DNA of 64,000 nt from Cubamyces lactineus (lineage: Eukaryota; Basidiomycota; Agaricomycetes; Polyporales; Polyporaceae), in the NCBI GenBank assembly GCA_022376465.1, contig JACDTU010000004.1:682001-746000 (forward strand), written 5' to 3'. Positions 1-12,101 of the stretch are shown one piece after another (position 1 is the first letter of the stretch; the number at the start of each line of letters is the position of its first letter). The notes under the pieces are model-generated. The model saw only the letters and a list, made by a program, of their open reading frames with translations, made no database searches and was not told where the DNA came from. A program made the translations under genes and the position numbers.

Positions 1-1240
1 TGCTCCTTGCAGACTGCACAGTCCTTCTCAAGTAGTGGCGCTAGAACGAACAGATAAGAGAACGCCTAGCGAGCTAGAGTATCAAACAACATACATCCCT
101 CCTCCAATACCTCCCTCGGCAGCTTCTGAATGACCTCTTCAGATGCCGGGACGGGTTGGTGGGCATTGGAATTTTCCATAATCTGGGTGATGATTTGGTC
201 GAGGGCTTTGCGCGAGCATGAACATCCGCGGAGTGCCCATGTTGTCTATACAACATACCTTCTTGATTGAAGACATAATCGCCCCATCGTCCGGACTCTG
301 CACCGGGAGGCATGCCGCCAGGACCAAATAATCCACCTAGACGCTCAGCAAAAGGATCGCCAACACGCCCCGGGCCCATGAGCGCAAGAAGGTACTGTGC
401 CAGCATCGTCCCTGTTATATTAGGGCGATCTTGCTGGGTTCCATCGGGGTTTCGAGGGACAAACCTAACAGGGACCGAGTAAGCGGAGAACATTCTAGCA
501 CAACGAAGAGGCTTACTGCGACAGCCGAGGCACTTCGTCACGTCCAGCAGGCGCACCACCATATACGTATGTGCGAGTGTGCCCGCCAGGTGAGTTGGAC
601 CGTTCTATTCGGATGGAGAATTGGCTACCGCGTCCCTGCGAACGATGTCAGGACTCTATCGACCATAGGCAGGCAAGCCGTGACTGACTGATGTTTGCGA
701 ATCTGGGCCACCGGCTGGCCTAGATCCATCGGTGGATGATCGTCTAGCGCTCGGTGATGTTGGACGGGCAGTCGAACTTGATGCTGCATAGGTTGGTGGC
801 GGCGGAGGAGGCCCCGCTAGCATTGATTGCAATCCAGCTACGCCATAACAATTTAGCGGTAGAGTGACCAGCTAGATCGTGTATGCCACACACCCAGAAA
901 TGCATCCATGCCTGCTGGCAGTGCACCATCGTCCCAGTTGCCACCTTCGGCGAGTTGAAACTCTCGAGGGTCATCGGCGGGATTCTCTATCTGCATCCAA
1001 CGTTCAGCCGGGCAAATACGATACGAAGCTTATAGTTTGTATACCTTCTCAACAAACGTGCCATTACAAGATGCGCAATGAGGGTCTGGAACCTAGCGTG
1101 GGGTGAGACGAGGAGCTAGTAGGGTGACAGTCTTCTGAACGAACCATCAGCGGCCGCATCTCCGCATGGCACTGGATAAGCATCAGTATGCGAACTGGAT
1201 GGAAGACAGGATGAAGACGAACTTCATGACAGTACCACAT
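1..1240 (-). CDS. RNF115/RNF126-type RING-H2 E3 ubiquitin ligase, 3' end outside the window
   Basis: This is the N-terminal part of a RING-H2 ubiquitin ligase. It starts at 1240 with a very short exon (MWYCHE), then a 27-nt exon (CHAEMRPLM), then DPHCASCNGTFVEK. Together these form a CxxC...CxxC zinc ribbon like that of RNF115/RNF126. Next comes the conserved NPADDPREF segment near 960-990. A Pro/Ser-rich linker follows, then the GTMLAQYLLALMG and LFGPGGMP helices (about 320-420) and the segment EEVIQKLPREVLEEG. After one more intron the first RING cysteines (EKDCAVCKE) are read at the left edge. The rest of the RING lies outside. RNF126-like ligases take ubiquitinated or mislocalised clients through the zinc ribbon; that role is inferred from family membership. 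At least six introns are present. Exon borders in the linker (600-860) are approximate. Confidence 0.85.
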
Positions 1241-1590
1241 AGGTTCTCTGGCCGACATGGTGGGCGGAAAGAGAGGAGGAGGAGGAGGTTGCGGCAGAAA
1301 GGCAAGGTTGTCAGATTGAGCGGCCGCAGTGACAACTGCTGTAAGCGACTTCAATGCGCGAATGGGGAAACTCTGAATGACGTATCTCGAGGCGCGTGCG
1401 AATATACTGTAACAGGCGCCCGTGCACTGATTAGCTTGCAGCCACCGAGAACAAACACGGCATAACAACGCGTACACGTCTGCAGTCGTGCGATCAACTT
1501 CAAGTCCGTTTGAATTTGGTCTTCTTCCGAACGTCCACTCGCCGCGCCTCTCCCCCTTTGCTTTACTGGCCGCGTGGCGCAGTATACGCT

Positions 1591-4049
<2,459 letters not shown>

Positions 4050-4982
4050 CTGCTGCGACTTGTTGTGGTAGGGGGGACGGCCTGGTGCTGGACAGTGCGG
4101 AAGTACGCAACGATCTAATAATGACTTTTATGAATTCTATTCTCGGTGCTGGTAGGCTGCAACATGGCAAGACTATCATCGGTGATGGAATCTCAAGGTA
4201 CCGTTGATTGCACATGCGTACTTTGGTAGGATATCTTGACATGGAGCAAGTGTCAACAGCATGCACAACACATGTATTCCTGTGGATCTGTCGTTCAGAG
4301 TGCAATGGCTCCATCGAGCACGGAGCTTATAAACGCTAAGGCCCAAAGTTTGGTAAACTTAACCAATGATGTCCTCCACGTTGCTCCGATGCATACGTGC
4401 CCCAGTAAAGAGACCTAATAGCGCGATGTGCCTTGCATCCTAACTTCCATCCGACACATGGATTCCTTACCTTCTATCAGTGCCTTCTTTGCATAGGTAA
4501 ATCGACCACCAGGACATAGCATCGTTCCGAGTTGCTCACGTTCACAGACTGGCACATGGCACACATGTCCAAGTTATTGATGCCGGTGGCGCTGGCGGCT
4601 CGGTTCTATGGCTACTTGCACAGGAACGTCTCGATGTTGCAGCTTGCTTGTCCCCGCCTCCGACTGTCCCCAGGCAAACTACCAAGTCTCCAAACCTCCA
4701 TCTGCGCAGGATATTCTTGGACGCGCGCCCGGAGATCCATTGCATGTCAGAACCTTTCATCCTCGAGCTGCATGACCAGCCTGCATGCACCGCGGTGCGT
4801 CTCTTCGCCGGTTGGCGACCCCGCGCACGCGCACGCGTGCTTTCCTAGAACGTTCGCAGCACACATGGTGCCCCTCCCTCGGATGGTCGCTATCTCCCCG
4901 CGGAGCACGTTGCTCGGTGCAACCTGTATCTGACCATATGGCTACCTGATGGGCCTGCGCACTGGCAGGGCTTCTGCGACAG

Positions 4983-5047
4983 CTCGATGGTTCGGGACAC
5001 CCTCGGTCTGTAAATATACACCCTTCTCCCACTCTCGATGGTTCGGG
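4983..5047. repeat. 14-bp direct repeat in the RNase T2 promoter
   Basis: CTCGATGGTTCGGG occurs at 4983-4996 and again at 5034-5047, 51 bp apart start to start. It lies just upstream of the TATA box at 5063. An AT-rich stretch (taaatataca) lies between the copies. Two exact 14-mers this close are unlikely by chance and could be activator sites. No known factor is assigned. Confidence 0.6.
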
Positions 5048-5062
5048 CCCGCGAGCTGGTGG

Positions 5063-5069
5063 TATATAG
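5063..5069 (+). promoter_or_regulatory. TATA box of the RNase T2 gene
   Basis: TATATAG lies 144 bp upstream of the ATG at 5207 and downstream of the 14-bp direct repeat. The position suits a fungal core promoter. This is a match to the consensus only. Confidence 0.5.
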
Positions 5070-5206
5070 CCTGCACCTTCTGTCGCTTGGAACCTCGACG
5101 ACTCTCGACCCTCGACTCTCTGGGTAACCTCCGAGTCCCTGTACTCCCCACTGGTCGTTACTGTGCTGCCCTCCGGCTTTGCGTGCGCATTACCTAGTAG
5201 TACGAG

Positions 5207-7090
5207 ATGTTCGCCGCACTCGTAATTCTCGGGGCCATCGCCGGCTCTGCGCTCGCGTCGCCCAACGTTAACGTGAGCCCGGCGGGTTACAACGATCTGT
5301 TCAAGCGGATCAGCTCCGGGTGCTCGACGAGCGGCCCTGCGTCCTGCCACAACACCACACGGGAGACGGATCTGTGCTGCTTCGAGGCGCCAGGAGTGCG
5401 TATATAGCCCGCTTGCACGCTGCCGCTGCTACGCTGTTGGGGGTGCACAGCAGGATTGGTCGGAAGCTGACGTGCGGAATGGATGCTAGGGCCTGCTTCT
5501 CCAGACGCAGTTCTGGGACACTGACCCGTCCACGGGCCCATCGAACAGTTGGACAATCCACGGCCTTTGGCCAGACAAGTGAGTGGAGATGACGTGCTAG
5601 GGAGAAGTTCAGGAGCTCAAGCGGCTCAATGTAGCTGCGACGGCACTTTCTCTGAGAACTGCGATCCCTCGCGGGACTATACCGACATCGCCGGTGTAAG
5701 TCCTACGACGCAAGCACTGTGGCTGAGGCTGGCGAGGACGCTCATCCTGACCAATTCATAGCTCCTGCAAGACCAAGGCGCTAGTGATACCCTGTCGTTC
5801 ATGCAAGAGGTTAGGCTTCATGCTCATATGGTGCTTATACTCGAGCCCCGACTAAATGCGTCGCGCGCCGCAGTATTGGGTCGACATCAACGGCCAAAAC
5901 GAGCAATTCTGGGAGCATGAATGGAGCACACACGGGACGTGCTACAGCACTTTGAAGCCCTCGTGCTTGCCTTCCGGAAGCCCGAAGGGTGCTGAGGTAT
6001 GCGCCGCGCACGTTCGTAGCATGCCAATCCTGGCCTGACCACGCTGTGTGCCACAGGCCGTCGCCTTCTTCCAGACCGTCGTGAAGCTGTTCAAGGCGCG
6101 TCACATTCATATGCCTGCCTGCCCTACCTGCATGTGCTCATGCACTATGTATAGACGCTGCCCACCTACGACTTCCTCTCGCAGGCCGGCATTACCCCTT
6201 CCACGAGCAAGACGTACTCGCTTTCGACGCTCACGGACGCGCTAAGGGATGCTACGGGTGTCACGCCCGCCCTCAACTGCGACGGCAGCAACCTGAACGC
6301 CATCGAATGGTACTTCAACGTCAAGGGTTCTCTGATCGACGGGGAATTTGTTGCCATTGGTGCGTTTTGTACGTTCGGCCTAGTGAGCGCCCTCTGACAG
6401 TCTCTCTGTAGACGCGCCTTCCAAGGGCTCATGCAAGTCTAGCGGCATCAAGTATCCCCCGAAGTCGGGAGGCTCTTCCTCCACGACCACGTCTGTTAGT
6501 GCTGCCGTCTTGTCCCGTCCTCGCCAGGCGTCCTTGCTCACCTCCGTTATCCTACTCATAGCCTGGCAGCTCGCCTACTGGTGTAAGCATTTTATAGCTT
6601 AGTGCTATTCTCGCATGTATAGGTGACTAACAACAAACGCGGGACGTACAGCCTGCTGGTAGCCTGCCTTCCGCGGGGACGATCCACGCGAGCACCACGG
6701 GCGGGCTCCTGACGGCGGGAACGTGGTCTACCCAGACGCTCGCGACGTACCACTTTTCGGGCTCGGCGAGCAGCTTCACGATGTCGACGTCCAAGGGCAA
6801 CTGTGGCGTCTCTAGCGGAAAGCTCACGTGCGGGAGCGGCGTCAGCTCGTCCAAGTTCTCCGCGGTGAGTCGATGTCATGTCCACCGGGCGACTCGAGCG
6901 GTAGACGGATGCTGACTCCGGAATGACATGGCGCGTGTGGCAGGTGGCGTCCGGAAGCAACTTGCTGCTTGCGTACTCGGGCTCGACGGAGTTCTCGAGC
7001 GATGATACTCCGAGCGGGACTGACCAGGAGACGGTGTACATTGGCAGCAGCCACAGCAAGAAGTTCACTTTGAACATCGTCTCGTCGTGA
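5207..7090 (+). CDS. Secreted ribonuclease T2 with C-terminal extension (Rny1-like)
   Basis: A secreted endoribonuclease that cleaves single-stranded RNA through a 2',3'-cyclic phosphate. The protein begins with a signal peptide ([17 protein letters not shown]). The two catalytic boxes are visible across introns: WTIHGLWPD (CAS I) and [12 protein letters not shown] (CAS II, with the His-Glu-His set). Cysteine-rich flanks ([13 protein letters not shown]) fit the disulfides of the family. After the catalytic domain a Ser/Thr linker (GGSSSTTTS) leads to a C-terminal domain of about 110 residues starting near [14 protein letters not shown]. This architecture matches fungal Rny1-type enzymes and is longer than plant or animal RNase T2. 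The stop is TGA at 7088-7090. About eight introns are used. The intron near 6487-6650 is long for this region. Confidence 0.92.
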
Positions 7091-7737
7091 GGTTGAATTG
7101 GGGTTCCCGTAGGATATGAGTGTACGTTCTTTGATCTTGGAGGCACCTTGTACCATGTACAGACAGTGTAAGTTACTACGCGATCAGTGTACTATGTCAA
7201 CTTGAATGCAGGTCGCTTGTTGCACACTTCCGGCTAATTGTGGCCTTGGCAAATCGCAATGACTCTTCTTACGCTGTAAGGTCGTTGCAAGTAGGCTCAC
7301 GGACATTAATTCAACCCAGCCCTATCATAGTTTCGGCACATGTGCCACAACGCCGCTGCCTTCACATCGCGCCACGATAGGCAACTACCCTGCCTCTTTG
7401 GGAACTTACACGATCCCCCGTTGCATCCGGGGCTGGATCGATGCTTTGCTCGATCGCGAGCCGTGTGAGGATCTCAGGAAGAGCTGTATGGCGGAACAGT
7501 ACGTCGTTGTCGCTCGATGTTCCCCCGCCGGCGCGTCATGCTTGCACTTAGCTGCCGCGCGAGCCCGTCACCGACTCTCTCGCCTACGATGACGCATATG
7601 TCTGGTCCTCGCGATTTGTGAAGGGCGGAGGCGGAATCCGTATATAACATACGACGACGGGGGCATGTCGCCTTGAGACCGTCCTCTTCTACACTACACA
7701 TAACCCATTCGTTCCGAAGTCCCATCTCGCAGTCACC
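7091..7737. other. Intergenic, con-6 promoter region
   Basis: No coding signal is recognised. The right end contains a TATA box at 7641-7647 and a pyrimidine-rich leader before the con-6 ATG. The left end is presumably the RNase T2 3' UTR. Confidence 0.5.
7641..7647 (+). promoter_or_regulatory. TATA box of the con-6 gene
   Basis: TATATAA is found 97 bp upstream of the con-6 ATG at 7738. A strong TATA box fits a highly inducible, development-regulated gene, but regulation is not shown by sequence alone. Confidence 0.55.
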
Positions 7738-8140
7738 ATGCCTTCCCAAGCCGAAGCTCACGCCCAGAACGTACGTCCCCATGCATGTATACTCTCGTCC
7801 TCAGAGATCAAACTCATGCCTGTCGGCTTACTAGGTCGCTCGTGGTCACAAGGCCGCGATCAAGTAAGGTCACATCTTCATCGCAGTCATGTGGAGGTTA
7901 ACCATGACCCTGTTTGAAGCAACCCCAACGTCTCCGAGGAGGCGAAGGAACGTTCTCGTCAAGTCCTCGAGGACATTGAGGGCTCTTCTAACCCCGACGA
8001 CTTCACCGCGAGTACGAACAGCGACAAGCACCAGAACTATAACCCCGAGCATGCCGCAAAGAAGGGAGACAACGTACGTAACATTTCGCGCGACGACGAG
8101 CGATCTTGCGAACTGATCTGGTGACGGGGTTCTGTAGTAA
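7738..8140 (+). CDS. Conidiation-specific protein 6 (con-6) family, short form
   Basis: A small hydrophilic protein of about 72 residues. After MPSQAEAHAQN the con-6 repeat is clear: VARGHKAAI then NPNVSEEAKERSRQVLEDI. The tail reads DKHQNYNPEHAAKKGDN. Con-6 proteins are abundant in spores and stressed hyphae; their biochemical role is unknown. Many members carry two copies of the repeat, but this one has a single full copy. Three introns are placed. The last starts right after the final Asn codon with GTACGT and ends TTCTGTAG before TAA (8138-8140), so the last coding exon is only the stop codon. Reading through that intron instead would add 15 residues. Confidence 0.85.
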
Positions 8141-9547
8141 GAGCCGCGCTGGCTAAGAACATTCTGTATATGAGTATTGTCAATACTGTATGAAAGTTAC
8201 ATGAGTTGCAGAATCTTCCTGGGCCTTGCATGACATTATGGGGGTCTCCTTGGCGAGAGCCTCGACGCAGATAGCTTCTGCCGCGGGAAGTCGTAGGAAA
8301 ACTGTCGCATATACCGGGGTTCGTCCCTGTTCGACATTCAATTCTCTTGAACCGCGCTCATTGTCTGGCATGCGGATCCATCCTTAAGACGCTGTGTATT
8401 GATGCCGGCGGTTCGTGGGGTTGTCTTCGCGTGCCCATCTAACGCCGTTCGTGAAGGAACATTTGCGACCAATCTGGAGTCAAAGGGAGTGACAAATGCT
8501 CGCGTAGCACGGCAGGAAGACCGGGACACGATATGTTAACCGGATATCATGCTGCAGAGTATGGGCGTACGGCTTCCTGAGCAAACGTGCCCGAGCATAC
8601 TTCCTGCGGACCTCCGCACAGTGTTGGTAGATTGTCGGGAGTGTTCTACGGAGTCCCACAAGAGCAAGTGGTCAATGAATGATTGAAGGCGGTCAGTAAC
8701 CGGTACCTTTGTGGCGCGGGTCGGAAATCCTGCGCACATGCAGTTCCACGTGAGACATGCTACTAAGCAGAACGTGGAAGATAGAAGCGTCGTTGAACTT
8801 TGGTACGGCAGAGAAAGCGGAGCGCAAGGAAGCAGATATCGAATAGTGCTGTCCTGAGAGGGTAGCTGGTGGATCGGAGCTAGAGGCTGGTCGTTGCGTA
8901 ATGAATATAAAATTGCATGGATGGGGTCTGAACGTAAAACGATGAAAAGGTTCGAAAGGAGAGGTGTAATCACCAAGAAGGCAATTCGCACGGCGGTGGA
9001 GATTCGAAAGGGGGGACTGATAATGTTGAGATAACCGAGTCGCCGCCGTGCCGCACTGTGCAGGGATGCCGAGCGGTGCGGCGCTGGAAGCGGGCACAGA
9101 TGACTGACTGTCTCGGAATTGCTGCCACCGGTTTCTCAGACTCCCGGACAGAAGACAGGGGAGACGACGCTCGAACGCTCGAGCGCACTCCGAGCAAAAC
9201 GCGCTCCCGCCAGAGCAGCGGGCGCGCGCAGAGAGGCAGAGGCGGGAGGCAGGTGAATTCGGCAAGAGAGTTGCCTAGAAAGGGAAGATCGGCTGGGACG
9301 CGTGACGTCATGGGCGAAGGTGAATGTTCGAAGAACGGGCGGGGAGAGGCAGAAAACACAGAAATACAGCGGGCGGCGTCTTGAATGCGTCCAACCTTGT
9401 TTCGCTCCGGTCTTCCATCATCCATCCCCTCTATAAAGACCTCACCCAAGGTGAGCATCTCTCCTCGTCCCCACCCTCGTCCATCCACCCCCGACCTCGC
9501 ATTATCTGCCCCTTTGTACCTGCACCGATACCCCTCCCTTTGTCGTC
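8141..9547. other. Intergenic, ARMT1 upstream region
   Basis: These 1.4 kb contain no recognised gene. The right end has a TATA box (9430-9436) followed by a strongly pyrimidine-rich leader (about 9440-9547). Open frames on both strands lack family motifs and overlap each other. Confidence 0.5.
9430..9436 (+). promoter_or_regulatory. TATA box of the ARMT1-like gene
   Basis: TATAAAG lies 118 bp before the ATG at 9548 and is followed by a CT-rich stretch typical of strong fungal promoters. Confidence 0.55.
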
Positions 9548-11859
9548 ATGACCGGCAGCTACTTCCCTCCCACACCCCCACACGATGCTGACGACGCCGA
9601 CCAGCAGCTGCAGAGTAAGATGAGCGCACCAACACAGCCGAACTCCAGCCTCGCGCCCAACGCCGCCGCTCCGCCGCCTAACGCGACGACGGGCACAAAG
9701 GACGCGCCTGGCAGGATGTCGCTCAAGCTCTCCCATCTGCCTAGCAGGCAGAACATCAAGCCTGTCTACCCGCGTTCTCCCTCATCGGTGGGTGTTTCCT
9801 TTCCCTTCATGCCGTTGTCCTTGAGGATGGTGTGGGCGCCGACGCAGCCTCCGCGCTCGAGGCACGCGCTCTCCTTGAGAATATATATGCGAACATCGCT
9901 ATATGCATCAGCATATACTTACAGTGACATGCATGCTAGATTGATCCGAACAACCCTCCGTGGCCTGCGTACCGTGGATACCATGAGTAAGTGCCATGTA
10001 CACCGTCTTCGGGCTCTCCTCTCATGCGTACATTAATACTCCAGGTACTCCTTCGCGTATGCCACGATGGGCCAACGCCTTCCGACCATCCTCGGGAAAG
10101 CCATTGAGGATGTGGTTGTGACGCTGAACCAAGAATACGACGAGGAACGCATTGTCGACTTGGTCCAATGTATCGACCGCATGGAGGCTCTCATGAAGGA
10201 GTTGCAGGAGCAGGCGAAGCTGCGTCCCATCATTGATGACGGAGAGGCCGATGTTGCTTTGTGGAATAAACTTATCGCGAAGTACTTTTATGGTAAGTGG
10301 CCGGGACCTGGTGTCGAGTCGTTCAGAGGAGCAGGTTCAGCTCGGGGTTGTTTCCCACGCTGTACTTAGGCGGAGGCTCACCTTGCATCTGCCATTGCGT
10401 CATCTGGGAATCTCGCTCACATGTCCCTGTCCAGGCAAGACGTTCATGAATGCGCCTTGGTTGTTCGCCGAAGCGTACAAGTACCGTCGTTTGCAAGAGT
10501 GCTTCAGCGTCAGCAAGTACTGGAAGAACTATGACGTCTTCTTCAGGCAGAAGGTATGCACACTTCAACGACGGTATTCATGATTTGTCCTGACATGGCC
10601 TTCCACAGTGTGATACGTTCTCGCGCTCGCACGAGGCAGTCTTCGAGCTGTCGATGCGCTTCGCTGACCCCTTCAAATTGAAGGAAGGCCTTTCGCCTGA
10701 GGAGAAGCTCGAAGCCGAGCGCCTGATGTTCTTTGAGCTGACTCAGAGTAAGCAAACCTCTTGTCCCAAAGTGCTACCGTATGCTTACCTTTACGAATAG
10801 TCTGTCTTTGGGGGAATTCCACGGATTTGTCCTTGTTGATCAACATGACCGAGGACCAGATCCGGTCGCTACAATCTACTGGCGGTGAGAATCTTGCAGC
10901 GACAGAGAAGAACATCCTCGGAAACCACATGCAGCGTCTCTGGGAGACTGTCAACGATCTCCGCGAGAACACTGGCGGACGCATCGACTTTGTCCTGGAT
11001 AACGCCGGCTTCGAGTTGTACTGTGACTGCGTCTATGGTGGGTTGTAGATCACGTTCACGTTCGCATCAGGACTCGAGCTGAATATGTTGGAAGCGGACT
11101 TCCTCATCCAAAGCGGCTTGGCCAAGGAGATCCGCTTCCATGGCAAGCGTTACCCGTGGTTCGTCTCTGACGTGACCAAGAAGGACTGGGAGTGGCTCTT
11201 GAACTCCATGGTGTACGGCCATCTCTTCCCCAAGGCATCTGAGGAGGAGAAAGAGAGTCTTCGTCGTCTCGGATTACGCTGGAAGGTCAGGAGCCTGTCG
11301 ATGTCCTGAGGATGCGATCAACTCACAAATACACTATAGCAATACGAGAAAGAGGGCAAGTGGATTTATGAGCAGCATCCTTTCTGGTGCACTGGTTTCA
11401 CCTTCTGGGAGTTGCATAACGAGGCTCCCGATCTCTTCCTCCACCTCTCGCGTTCGGATCTGGTGATCTTTAAGGGTGACCTCAACCACCGCAAGGTAAG
11501 CCTTGTGCTAGTCCGCTTGCTTTGTACATCATGGCTGATTTCTCTTACCAGTTGACTTACGATTGCGCTGCCCCGCCGTCAACAGAGTTCGAGATCGCGA
11601 TTGGCCCTATGGCGTCCGCCGCCGGTGCTCCCAGAGTATGCAGCATGCGTACAATCAAGAGCGACGTCGTCGTCGGGCTTGGTCCTGAGGGCGACGAACT
11701 TGCCGAGCGGCTCGACAAGGAAGAGCCTGGTTGGAAGATTAGCGGAAAATACGTACGTGTTTCTCTCCGAGAAACATCACATGTACGAACTAACCATATC
11801 CCCAGGCTGTCGTTCTTCTATCGGAGGGCCGCCCTGGCGAGAAGGTCATTTTCACTTGA
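9548..11859 (+). CDS. Damage-control phosphatase, ARMT1/DUF89 family
   Basis: A metal-dependent phosphatase of the DUF89 family, subfamily III (yeast YMR027W, human ARMT1). Such enzymes hydrolyse sugar phosphates such as fructose-1-phosphate; human ARMT1 has also been reported to methylate glutamate. An N-terminal Pro/Ala-rich extension of about 80 residues precedes the conserved domain, which starts near PPWPAYRGYSFAYATMGQRL. The metal-binding motif is VLDNAGFELYCD (around 11000-11030). ADFLIQSGLAKEI, KRYPWFVSDVT and FKGDLNHRK follow, the last being the conserved substrate-binding segment. The C-terminus reads LLSEGRPGEKVIFT and stops at 11857-11859. About eight short introns are present. 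The assignment is strong; the N-terminal extension has low complexity and may start further in. Confidence 0.93.
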
Positions 11860-12101
11860 TGCGACAGTAACCGGAATGTACATTTTCCTCCCACCCATGA
11901 CCCATGTATCATAGAATCGTCTTGTTTCCACCGTCCACAGCTGTATTCACATGTAATAGATAGCCCACCAGACACGGCCAAGGAATATTGTCACGTACTT
12001 TTGTTGCTCGAGCATCCGCGTCTTCCGCATTCCTTGACTATCTGGAGAACTGGCAAATTATACAACTTGAATGCCACTAAGATACTTTTACATGCCAGTC
12101 A

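Larger units (their letters stand above)
4050..5206. other. Intergenic, RNase T2 upstream region
   Basis: No gene is recognised in this 1.16 kb. Long open frames on the minus strand over 4757-5350 run antisense into the RNase T2 first exon and have no recognisable motif. The last 230 bases hold a 14-bp direct repeat and a TATA box, so this end is the RNase T2 promoter. The first part probably carries the dehydrogenase 3' UTR. Confidence 0.5.

Noticed and set aside
4757..5350. 197-codon open frame antisense to the RNase T2 promoter and first exon
   Set aside because: No recognisable domain; biased Arg/Gly/Ala composition expected from GC-rich antisense sequence.
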